From a virus: 20,583 nucleotides of DNA. Of this stretch, positions 6,803-13,317 are shown piece by piece; the first letter of the stretch is position 1; each line of letters opens with the position of its first letter. The translations under genes were made by a program, and so were the position numbers. Under the pieces are notes generated by a model that made no database searches, was not told the DNA's origin, and saw nothing but the letters and a program-made list of their open reading frames with translations. Where the stretch lies: positions 1-20,583 of the IMG/VR virus record IMGVR_UViG_3300044953_000370; one strand, 5' to 3'.

Positions 6803-8659
6803 ATGGACATTTCACAAAGAATTTTATCAGATATTACAGTCTATATGAAGTACGCAAAGTACAGACCTGAATTGAAGAGAAGAGAGACATGGGATGAATT
6901 AGTTTCTCGTAATATGGATATGCATATTAAAAAATATCCAAAATTAGAAGAAGAAATTAGAGAAAATTATAAATTCGTATACGATAAAAAGGTTTTACCT
7001 TCAATGCGTTCTATGCAATTTGCAGGTAAACCAATTGAAATAAGTCCAAATAGAATATACAATTGTGCATTCGTACCGATCGATGATTATAGAGTATTCG
7101 CAGAAATTATGTTTCTTTTATTGGGTGGAACGGGTGTAGGATATTCCGTACAAAAACATCATGTTGAACAATTACCTGAAATTCATAAACTTAATCCAGA
7201 TAAGACTAGAAGATTTCTTATTGGAGATTCCATCGAAGGTTGGGCAGATGCAATATCTGTTTTAGTAAAAGCATATTTTTTTGGTGGTAGTAAGCCCATA
7301 TTTGATTTCAGAGATATTCGTGCAAAGGGTGTAAGACTTGCAACATCAGGTGGTAAAGCACCAGGTCCTCAACCACTTAAAGAATGTTTGATTAAGTTGG
7401 AAGGTATTTTAGATGCACACAAAGATGGTGATAAATTATCACCAATTGAAGTAAATGATATGGTTTGTCATATTGCTGATGCGGTATTAGTAGGTGGTAT
7501 TCGTAGAGCAGCATTGATATGTTTATTCTCCGCAACGGATGAAGAAATGATTAGTTGTAAGAGTGGTACATGGTGGGAAAAAAATCCCCAAAGAGGTAGA
7601 GCAAATAACTCTGCAGTTTTAATGAGACACAAAATCACAAAAGAATACTTTTTAAACCTATGGAAAAGAATTGAAGCGAGTGGAGCGGGTGAGCCTGGTA
7701 TTTACTTATCATATGATAAAGATTGGGGAACTAATCCTTGTTGTGAGATTGCATTGAGACCTTTCCAATTCTGTAATCTTTGTGAAGTAAATGTATCTGA
7801 TGTAGTAGACCAGAATGATTTAAATGCAAGAGTAAAAGCAGCATCATTCATCGGAACACTTCAAGCTGGTTATACTGATTTTCACTACCTTCGTCCTATT
7901 TGGCAAAGAACAACTGAAAAGGATGCATTGATTGGTGTATCTATGACAGGTATCGGAAGTGGTGCAGTATTAAAATTAAATATAAAAGAAGCATCAAAGG
8001 TTGTAAAAGTTGAAAATGCAAGAGTAGCAGATATTATTGGAGTAAATCATTCAGCAAGAACTACGACAGTCAAACCCGCAGGAACAACATCACTAACATT
8101 AGGAACATCATCCGGTATTCACGCATGGCACAATGATTATTATATTCGTAGAGTGAGAGTTGGTAAGAATGAAAGTATTTACCGATATCTAATATTAAAT
8201 CATCCCGAATTAATAGAAGATGAATATTTTCGTCCACACGATACAGCGGTCATTTCTATTCCACAAAAAGCACCTGCATATGCAATATTTAGAACCGAAT
8301 CACCAATTCAATTATTAGAGAGAGTTAAAAAAGTATATAATGAGTGGATTAAGCCAGGTCATAGAAGTGGTAATAATACACATAATGTATCCGCAACCAT
8401 TTCAATCAGAGAGCATGAATGGAAAGCAGTTGGTGAATGGATGTGGGAAAATAAAGAATATTACAACGGACTTTCGGTTTTACCTTACGATGGTGGAACT
8501 TATATTCAGGCTCCATTTGAAGATTGTACAAAAGAAAAATACGAAGAATTAATGCAAACCCTACATGATATCAATTTAAGTCAGGTTATTGAAATAGATG
8601 ATAATACGAATTTAAGTGGTGAATTAGCTTGTGCAGGAGGTTCGTGTGAAATTAAATAA
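6803..8659 (+). CDS. nrdJ: Class II (adenosylcobalamin-dependent) ribonucleotide reductase, monomeric type
   Basis: 618 residues. It would reduce ribonucleotides to deoxyribonucleotides for phage DNA synthesis. Sequence evidence: SPNRIYNCAF with C88 as first active-site cysteine, the finger-loop site TNPCCEIALRPF with N311, C313 and E315, a second redox cysteine in FCNLCEVN (C324 or C327), KPAGTTSLTLGTSSGIHAW (424-442, substrate phosphate binding), and the redox-active tail ELACAGGSCEIK with C610 and C615 in the CxxxxC spacing of the Lactobacillus leichmannii type enzyme. No R2 partner or glycyl-radical motif is present, which points to the B12-using class II. It is shorter than the 739-residue model enzyme. 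A thioredoxin gene 0.9 kb downstream can supply electrons. Reading frame is intact: no intein or intron seen. Confidence 0.92.
   Translation: MDISQRILSDITVYMKYAKYRPELKRRETWDELVSRNMDMHIKKYPKLEEEIRENYKFVYDKKVLPSMRSMQFAGKPIEISPNRIYNCAFVPIDDYRVFAEIMFLLLGGTGVGYSVQKHHVEQLPEIHKLNPDKTRRFLIGDSIEGWADAISVLVKAYFFGGSKPIFDFRDIRAKGVRLATSGGKAPGPQPLKECLIKLEGILDAHKDGDKLSPIEVNDMVCHIADAVLVGGIRRAALICLFSATDEEMISCKSGTWWEKNPQRGRANNSAVLMRHKITKEYFLNLWKRIEASGAGEPGIYLSYDKDWGTNPCCEIALRPFQFCNLCEVNVSDVVDQNDLNARVKAASFIGTLQAGYTDFHYLRPIWQRTTEKDALIGVSMTGIGSGAVLKLNIKEASKVVKVENARVADIIGVNHSARTTTVKPAGTTSLTLGTSSGIHAWHNDYYIRRVRVGKNESIYRYLILNHPELIEDEYFRPHDTAVISIPQKAPAYAIFRTESPIQLLERVKKVYNEWIKPGHRSGNNTHNVSATISIREHEWKAVGEWMWENKEYYNGLSVLPYDGGTYIQAPFEDCTKEKYEELMQTLHDINLSQVIEIDDNTNLSGELACAGGSCEIK
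8635..8640 (+). promoter_or_regulatory. AGGAGG ribosome-binding site that decides the GTG start at 8646
   Basis: AGGAGG ends 5 nt before GTG 8646. It is one of only two strong Shine-Dalgarno matches I see in front of a gene in this window. It also encodes part of the AGGSC redox tail of the reductase, so its presence may be partly a codon coincidence. Confidence 0.4.
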
Positions 8660-8846
8660 AGATGACAAATCGCTATATTATTTGGAAAATGGTAAGGTGG
8701 TTTTTACCCCTTACTACCATATTACACGAGGGTATTGTTGTGGCAGCGGCTGCCGCCATTGTCCATATGACCCGAAACATCTAAATGGAAATAATAAATT
8801 AGAAGAGTTATGGCAGAAAACCAATCATCCAAACATCAGGAGTTGA
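8646..8846 (+). CDS. DUF5522-like small cysteine-rich protein
   Basis: 66 residues from GTG 8646; an earlier in-frame GTG at 8631 lies before the AGGAGG and would add five residues. The core KVVFTPYYHITRGYCCGSGCRHCPYDP (17-43) has four cysteines (C31, C32, C36, C39) and resembles the DUF5522 family known from bacterial genomes, notably Bacteroidota. The cysteine spacing suggests a metal site or a redox role. Its 5' end overlaps the reductase tail by 14 nt and its 3' end overlaps the PhoH start by 37 nt. The placement next to reductase and thioredoxin hints at redox or metal chemistry, but no function is known to me. Family membership is recalled, not searched. Confidence 0.7.
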   Translation: MKLNKDDKSLYYLENGKVVFTPYYHITRGYCCGSGCRHCPYDPKHLNGNNKLEELWQKTNHPNIRS

Positions 8847-9541
8847 CGGACAAAATTAGAGAGGAAAAACAGAAACCAAAAGGACCGATTAAATTTCAAC
8901 TTCAATTAAATGAAGAACAAAAAGTAGCAAAAGAAAAAATACTCAATAATGCAATAACCGTGTTGAGTGGCAAAGCTGGTAGTGGTAAAACACTTTTAGC
9001 ATGCCAGATTGCATTGGACTTACTATTTAAAAAAAGTATAAAAAAAATTGTTATTACCCGGCCGACAGTAAGTAAAGAGGAAATTGGATTTTTACCAGGG
9101 GACCTTCGAGAAAAAATGGAACCGTGGATGCAACCAATCTACGCAAACTTTTATCAACTTTACAACCAAGAAAAGGTTGATGAAATACTTGAAAGTGGGT
9201 TAATTGAAATAGTACCAGTTGCATTTATGAGAGGTAGAACATTTTTGGATTCTTTTGTAATTGTAGATGAAGCACAGAATTGTACTACCGACCAAATGGA
9301 AATGATTGTTTCTCGTTTGGGATTAAGAAGTAAAATGGTAATATGCGGCGATACACAGCAAGTTGATTTGAAGACAAAAGGTGAAAGTGGATTTAAATTT
9401 CTAATATCAGTAGCAACAAAAGTAAAAGATATGGCATCACAAGCTCTATTAACAAATCATAGACATCCAATAGTAGATGCCCTTTTGGATGAATATGAAT
9501 ATCTAAAACAAATAACGAATGGTAACGGTAAAAAAGTTTAG
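8810..9541 (+). CDS. phoH: PhoH-like P-loop ATPase
   Basis: 243 residues. Walker A GKAGSGKT (54-61), IVITRPTV (80-87), the PhoH signature EEIGFLPGDLREKMEPWMQPI (90-110), Walker B FVIVDEAQN (149-157), and the sensor MVICGDTQQVDL (176-187) are all present. PhoH proteins are ATPases, often joined to RNA-binding or nuclease domains in bacteria; in phages the bare ATPase domain is common and has been proposed to help RNA handling or phosphate-stress response, without proof. Length fits the single-domain phage form. ATG start lies inside the preceding small gene, and the 3' end overlaps the thioredoxin start by 23 nt. There is no OB-fold or PIN domain extension. Confidence 0.92.
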   Translation: MAENQSSKHQELTDKIREEKQKPKGPIKFQLQLNEEQKVAKEKILNNAITVLSGKAGSGKTLLACQIALDLLFKKSIKKIVITRPTVSKEEIGFLPGDLREKMEPWMQPIYANFYQLYNQEKVDEILESGLIEIVPVAFMRGRTFLDSFVIVDEAQNCTTDQMEMIVSRLGLRSKMVICGDTQQVDLKTKGESGFKFLISVATKVKDMASQALLTNHRHPIVDALLDEYEYLKQITNGNGKKV

Positions 9542-9782
9542 CGCAGTGTGGTGCGGCCCTTGTAGAATGTTAGCACCTGTAATAAATGAGATTAAAAGTA
9601 AATATCCAAATGTAAAGTTTGAAGAGTATGATGTGGATAATGAAGTAGATGAAGTTATGAAATACCGAGTAACATCAGTACCGACAGTAATCATTGAAAA
9701 AAATGGGCAACTACATGAGAGATTTACAGGTCTTCAATCTAAAATAGCATACCAAAATTCAATTAACGAAGCAATAGGATAA
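9519..9782 (+). CDS. trxA: Thioredoxin
   Basis: 87 residues, shorter than E. coli thioredoxin (109) because the first strand and helix are reduced. The active site WCGPC (11-15) comes directly after strand VTVKKFSAV, and the cis-proline is in TSVPTVII (P55). EEYDVDNEVDEVMKYRV and FTGLQSK complete the fold. It would reduce disulfides in the cytoplasm, and the obvious client is the class II ribonucleotide reductase upstream, whose CxxxxC tail needs such a donor. The ATG lies inside the PhoH coding region (23-nt overlap), suggesting coupled translation. A phage glutaredoxin is unlikely because the CGPC motif is thioredoxin-type. Confidence 0.92.
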   Translation: MVTVKKFSAVWCGPCRMLAPVINEIKSKYPNVKFEEYDVDNEVDEVMKYRVTSVPTVIIEKNGQLHERFTGLQSKIAYQNSINEAIG

Positions 9783-9791
9783 TTTGTTATA

Positions 9792-10019
9792 GTGAAAAAA
9801 ATTCCGTATATTAGGGTTATGTTAAAAGGTGAAGCTCATCCAATGAGCAAACTTACTGAAAAGCAAGTTGAGACGATTAGAGAACTATGGAAAATTGGAC
9901 ATCGTAATGTTAAAGTATTGGCTGTGAATCACAAAGTTTCATCTACAAACATTAAGAAAATAGTTACAAACAAAACGTGGAAACATCTGATAAAGTGGCC
10001 GTATGAAAGAAGCAAATAA
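9792..10019 (+). CDS. Small helix-turn-helix DNA-binding protein, like the tail domain of HNH homing endonucleases
   Basis: 75 residues from GTG 9792; an ATG at 9819 would give 66 residues and may be the real start. The segment HPMSKLTEKQVETIRELWK, then VKVLAVNHKVSSTNIKKIV and TNKTWKHL, matches a pattern common at the C-terminus of phage HNH homing endonucleases and in stand-alone phage HTH proteins. No nuclease residues (HNH) are present, so it is either a DNA-binding fragment left from a mobile nuclease or a small regulator. The 3' end overlaps the next gene by 17 nt. It opens the accessory block between the thioredoxin and DNA polymerase genes. Confidence 0.65.
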   Translation: MKKIPYIRVMLKGEAHPMSKLTEKQVETIRELWKIGHRNVKVLAVNHKVSSTNIKKIVTNKTWKHLIKWPYERSK

Positions 10020-10806
10020 ACAATATTGTGATGTATCCAGAGTTACAATTAGAGAAATAAGCCCATCGATTGCAAAAGAAATTATAGTTAAAAAACACTA
10101 TACTCATGCATGGACTGCATGTAGATACTCTTTAGGTTTATTTTACAGAACAGATGAAATAAACGCATTAGGAGATAATGAAAAATTAATCGGATGTTTG
10201 GTGTATGGATTTCCGGTAGGTGCAAGAGCAGCACTTTCAATTTCCGAATTACTTACGAAAGATAATGTATTAGAACTTACCCGTCTTTATTGTGATGATG
10301 GGTATGGTGCTAACATTGAATCGTATGCAATCGGACAATCTTTCAAATGGTTTAGAGAAAATGATAAAGCAATTAAAGTCCTAATTTCCTACGCAGATAA
10401 CGGACAAGAGCATTTGGGTGGAATATACCAAGCAACTAACTGGATATATCAGGGAATGAACACAGAAATTGCTTTAATGCCAAACTATGGTATATCTCTA
10501 ACAAAAGAACCTTACGATTGGATACATAGTAGGACAGTATTTTCAATGTGGGGTAGTGGTAATTTAGAACACCTTCGTAGAGAAATTGGAAAGCAAGGAT
10601 ATAAAGAGTTTTGGAGAAGGGAAGAACCACCAAAGCATAGATATGTGCAAGTGATTACAGGTGATAAAAAAGAAAAGAAAGCAATATTAAAATCCTTAAA
10701 GCATGAAGTTAGAGATTACCCAAAGAACGCAAAGGAATTTAACAAAGATATAGAACATTATTTAACAATCGCACCCGAAACGGAATTAGCAAGTAAGTTT
10801 TGGTAA
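10003..10806 (+). CDS. Mom-like GNAT-fold DNA modification protein (second copy)
   Basis: 267 residues. It shares the order of motifs with the gene at 6051: KKHYTHAW (30-37), LIGCLVYGFPVGA (62-74), LELTRLYC (90-97), a helix GQSFKWF, LISYADNGQEHLGGIYQATNW (127-147), then a family-specific second half with HSRTVFSMWG and a basic C-terminus (YPKNAKEF). Identity with the first copy is restricted to motifs, so these are old paralogs or independently acquired. Mom proteins modify adenine in DNA; this one is longer by about 70 residues and might differ in target. The ATG overlaps the preceding HTH gene. A promoter for the next gene begins within the last codons. Confidence 0.68.
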   Translation: MKEANKQYCDVSRVTIREISPSIAKEIIVKKHYTHAWTACRYSLGLFYRTDEINALGDNEKLIGCLVYGFPVGARAALSISELLTKDNVLELTRLYCDDGYGANIESYAIGQSFKWFRENDKAIKVLISYADNGQEHLGGIYQATNWIYQGMNTEIALMPNYGISLTKEPYDWIHSRTVFSMWGSGNLEHLRREIGKQGYKEFWRREEPPKHRYVQVITGDKKEKKAILKSLKHEVRDYPKNAKEFNKDIEHYLTIAPETELASKFW

Positions 10807-10830
10807 TATCAAAAAAAATTAGTAGATTTA
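10799..10830 (+). promoter_or_regulatory. Bacteroidota-type promoter for the ParB-domain gene
   Basis: TTTG at 10799-10802 and TAGATTTA at 10823-10830 with a 20-nt spacer fit the Bacteroidota -33/-7 consensus except the final base. Transcription would start a few bases later, leaving a leader of about 20 nt. It would let the ParB-nuclease and DruA-like genes be expressed separately from the upstream metabolic genes. Confidence 0.5.
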
Positions 10831-10835
10831 ACATC

Positions 10836-10847
10836 TAAACCTTAAAA
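10836..10847 (+). repeat. Copy of the TAAACCTTAAAA leader motif
   Basis: TAAACCTTAAAA ends 9 nt before ATG 10857. The same 12-mer stands at 649-660, ending 10 nt before the ssDNA-binding gene start, and its first 11 bases recur at 623-633. Copies appear only in leaders behind Bacteroidota-type promoters, so it may be a translation or transcript-stability element. Confidence 0.4.
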
Positions 10848-10856
10848 CATAAAAAA

Positions 10857-12023
10857 ATGTTTACAACAATTGAATTTACAGGAAAATGTGATGAATGGGT
10901 TTCCTTTGATAAAGTTAAACCTAGTAAAGAAAATGAAAGTATTTATGGAAATCTAAAAGAAGATAGAGAGTATATAGAAGAACTAAAAAAAGATATTACC
11001 GATATTGGTCTAACAACACCAATTTCAGTTTGGCCAAAAGGAAAATATTATGTTACAAAGGGTGGTCATAATAGAATGATTGCATTGTCGGAAATTGGAG
11101 AAACTCAACTTCCAATTGTTATTTTGGATAAAATGCCATCATCAACAATTGAAAAGATGGAACAGATGTTGAGTGATAATATGAGAAAAAGACAAACCAC
11201 TACTGAAAAATATAATTCAATAAAGACTATAAGAGACCAAAGAATCAAAGATATTGGTAGTTGTCCTGATAGAGAAATAAAAAGATATTGTATTAAAGTT
11301 CAAACAACTTGGAAAACATATGAAATGTTGAGAGAACTTGATGAAAAAAGACCAGATTTATTTCAAAGAGTTGCAGATGATGAAAACGCATTATCGGTTT
11401 CAGCAGCTTTCAAATTAATGAAAGAAGATGCAAAAAGAACAAGTAAACAACTTTCAGCTGCAAAAGCGCTAGATGATTTGATAAAAGAAGAGCATATTAA
11501 AAAAACAATTTTTTCATTCCAAGATTTTATGCACAGATTTTATGAATTAAATGTTAATATAAATGGTAATCGACATTCATTAGTTCCAACATATCAAGAA
11601 AACATACTGTCAGGTGTAGCACATGAAACATTTGCAAATATCATTGCTAAAATATTAACTGAAGATAAAAATATAAAAGTGGATGCACCAAACAATCAAA
11701 AACCATATGATTTAGTCATGCCTGGATATTGTTGGGAACCGGAAGTAAAATTTGCAAAATGGACTGGAAAAAATATACTAAATATTCATTGGCAGGGTAA
11801 ATATGCAAAATCTGGATATTATTTTTTAATAGCAGTTGACCATACAATTGAAAGATTTTTTGTTGCATATGGATTTATTAAAGATACTATGTGGGAAAGA
11901 GCAGGTCAATTGGTATCATTATCTTTAAAAAATGTTTATAATAGTAACTTAAAAACATTTTTAGGTGAAATTAAAGAAGTAAAAGGAGAATATCAAATAC
12001 ATTTAGATAAACCATCAATATAA
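10857..12023 (+). CDS. ParB/sulfiredoxin-fold N-terminal domain joined to a probable PD-(D/E)XK nuclease domain
   Basis: 388 residues. The N-terminal part has a ParB-type domain: VSFDKVKPSKEN (15-26), IEELKKDITDIGLTTPISVW (40-59), then KYYVTKGGHNRMIALSEIG (63-81) where GGHNR is the phosphate/nucleotide-binding loop, and an HTH-like helical segment (about 110-200). The C-terminal domain has KPYDLVMPGYCWEPEVKF (282-299), that is D285 followed ten residues later by E296-V-K298, the acidic-x-lysine signature of PD-(D/E)XK nucleases, then strands YYFLIAVDHT and FFVAYGFI. It could be a DNA-cleaving enzyme acting on host or modified DNA. No partition partner (ParA) is present. It has its own promoter and A-rich leader and is A+T-richer than the replisome genes. 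The nuclease assignment is by motif only. Confidence 0.7.
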   Translation: MFTTIEFTGKCDEWVSFDKVKPSKENESIYGNLKEDREYIEELKKDITDIGLTTPISVWPKGKYYVTKGGHNRMIALSEIGETQLPIVILDKMPSSTIEKMEQMLSDNMRKRQTTTEKYNSIKTIRDQRIKDIGSCPDREIKRYCIKVQTTWKTYEMLRELDEKRPDLFQRVADDENALSVSAAFKLMKEDAKRTSKQLSAAKALDDLIKEEHIKKTIFSFQDFMHRFYELNVNINGNRHSLVPTYQENILSGVAHETFANIIAKILTEDKNIKVDAPNNQKPYDLVMPGYCWEPEVKFAKWTGKNILNIHWQGKYAKSGYYFLIAVDHTIERFFVAYGFIKDTMWERAGQLVSLSLKNVYNSNLKTFLGEIKEVKGEYQIHLDKPSI

Positions 12024-12025
12024 TT

Positions 12026-13261
12026 ATGAAATTTTGGGATACAGGCGAAGAGCAAAAGAAAGCAGGATTTGATTTTGAAAAAGAAAAAGCAGAATTGATT
12101 GCAAACTTGCAATATCTCTTTGCAATGTCAGTACAAGAACAAACTCTCTACAAAAAGTGGATAGAGTGGAATGTTGATTTGCATAGTAGTATGAAATTAC
12201 TTCCAATACTTCATCAACAATACGATAAGATTTGGAAACCAAAAGATATATTCGATAAGGAAGCGACTATTGCAGAAATTCAAGCCATGCAACCTTATGT
12301 AGAAATAGTTGATGAAGATGAAGAAGCAACTCGTTGGACTTATATGAGAAAGTTAATTTCAACAATGGAATTTACTCCAAATCCTGGTCGTAATGTAAAA
12401 GCATATGTTAAAGATGGAGTTAATGGTAAATTATTGGGTGTAATTTCTTTAGGTAGTGATATTACGAGTTTGGGAGTTAGAGATGAATATATTGGTTGGA
12501 CTAAAGAAGATAAATTTAAGAAAGGTAAATTAAACAATACCGCAATCGGAACTTCTATTATAGCAACTCAACCTTTAGGTTATAATTTTTTAGGCGGTAA
12601 GTTAATATCACCATTGACAACATCCCCTGTATTTAGAGAACATTGGAAACAAAAATATGATAATACTTTAATTGCAGTAGGAACGACTTCTCTATATGGT
12701 ATTCATTCACAATACAATGCAATTCCACATTTCAAAACTTTAGGTGAAAGTAAAGGTAAAATCAGTATTAAACCTGATGATAAATTCTACGACCCATGGC
12801 ATCATTGGTTACAAGAAAATAGAGCAGATTGGTATAACACTCATATAATACAAGAAAGAGAACGTAATGGTATTAATATGGGGTATGAAAGAAACGGCCG
12901 TGGCCATGGTCCTGTTAGTGGTATTAAGCAAAAAATTCTAACACAAATATTTAGAGAGTGTGGCATTAAAGCAGACCAATATCATCATGGATTTAAGAGA
13001 GGTGTTTACTTCGCAATGATGTATGAGAATGGTTGTGAATTTCTTTGTGATAAAATTACCGAAGATAAATTAGTAATGAAAGATAAGTTTGCAGAAGGTG
13101 ATGATTATACTATCCGTTGGTGGAAAAAACAAGCAATCAAAAGATACACAAAGTTGCATGAAGAAAACAGATTAAAAAATGAAACTCTGTTTTATGCAGA
13201 TGCAATCGGATTGACTTGGGAACAAATGAAAGAAAAATTTTTAGCAGACGTAGGAAGATAA
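12026..13261 (+). CDS. DruA / DUF4338-like protein (tentative)
   Basis: 411 residues, ATG two nt after the ParB-nuclease stop. A central region from about residue 105 to 240 resembles DUF4338 (the DruA protein of Druantin defence): KLLGVISLGSD (135-145), VRDEYIGWTKEDK (151-163), a SIIATQP stretch, the helix PVFREHWKQKYD, then VGTTSLYGIHSQYNAIPHF (218-236). The latter parallels the SYAD...GHTG.IYRASNFKYLG block of the Mom-like proteins, which may mean a shared GNAT-type fold. The N-terminus is helical and acidic, and the C-terminus is long and basic-aromatic. In Druantin, DruA function is not defined; here it may act on DNA or modified bases. Confidence in the family is moderate, function unknown. 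Confidence 0.45.
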   Translation: MKFWDTGEEQKKAGFDFEKEKAELIANLQYLFAMSVQEQTLYKKWIEWNVDLHSSMKLLPILHQQYDKIWKPKDIFDKEATIAEIQAMQPYVEIVDEDEEATRWTYMRKLISTMEFTPNPGRNVKAYVKDGVNGKLLGVISLGSDITSLGVRDEYIGWTKEDKFKKGKLNNTAIGTSIIATQPLGYNFLGGKLISPLTTSPVFREHWKQKYDNTLIAVGTTSLYGIHSQYNAIPHFKTLGESKGKISIKPDDKFYDPWHHWLQENRADWYNTHIIQERERNGINMGYERNGRGHGPVSGIKQKILTQIFRECGIKADQYHHGFKRGVYFAMMYENGCEFLCDKITEDKLVMKDKFAEGDDYTIRWWKKQAIKRYTKLHEENRLKNETLFYADAIGLTWEQMKEKFLADVGR

Positions 13262-13305
13262 TTATGACAAGGCATAAGAAATGAAATAAGTGTAAACAAA
13301 AATAA

Positions 13306-13312
13306 AAGGAGG
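13306..13312 (+). promoter_or_regulatory. AAGGAGG ribosome-binding site in front of an ATT start
   Basis: A perfect AAGGAGG followed by TTGTT and then ATT 13318 (5-nt spacing). The other strong Shine-Dalgarno in the window (8635) precedes a GTG. TTG 13313-13315 is out of frame. A 7-codon minicistron (ATG 13264, MTRHKK then TGA) stands just before it. Confidence 0.6.
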
Positions 13313-13317
13313 TTGTT

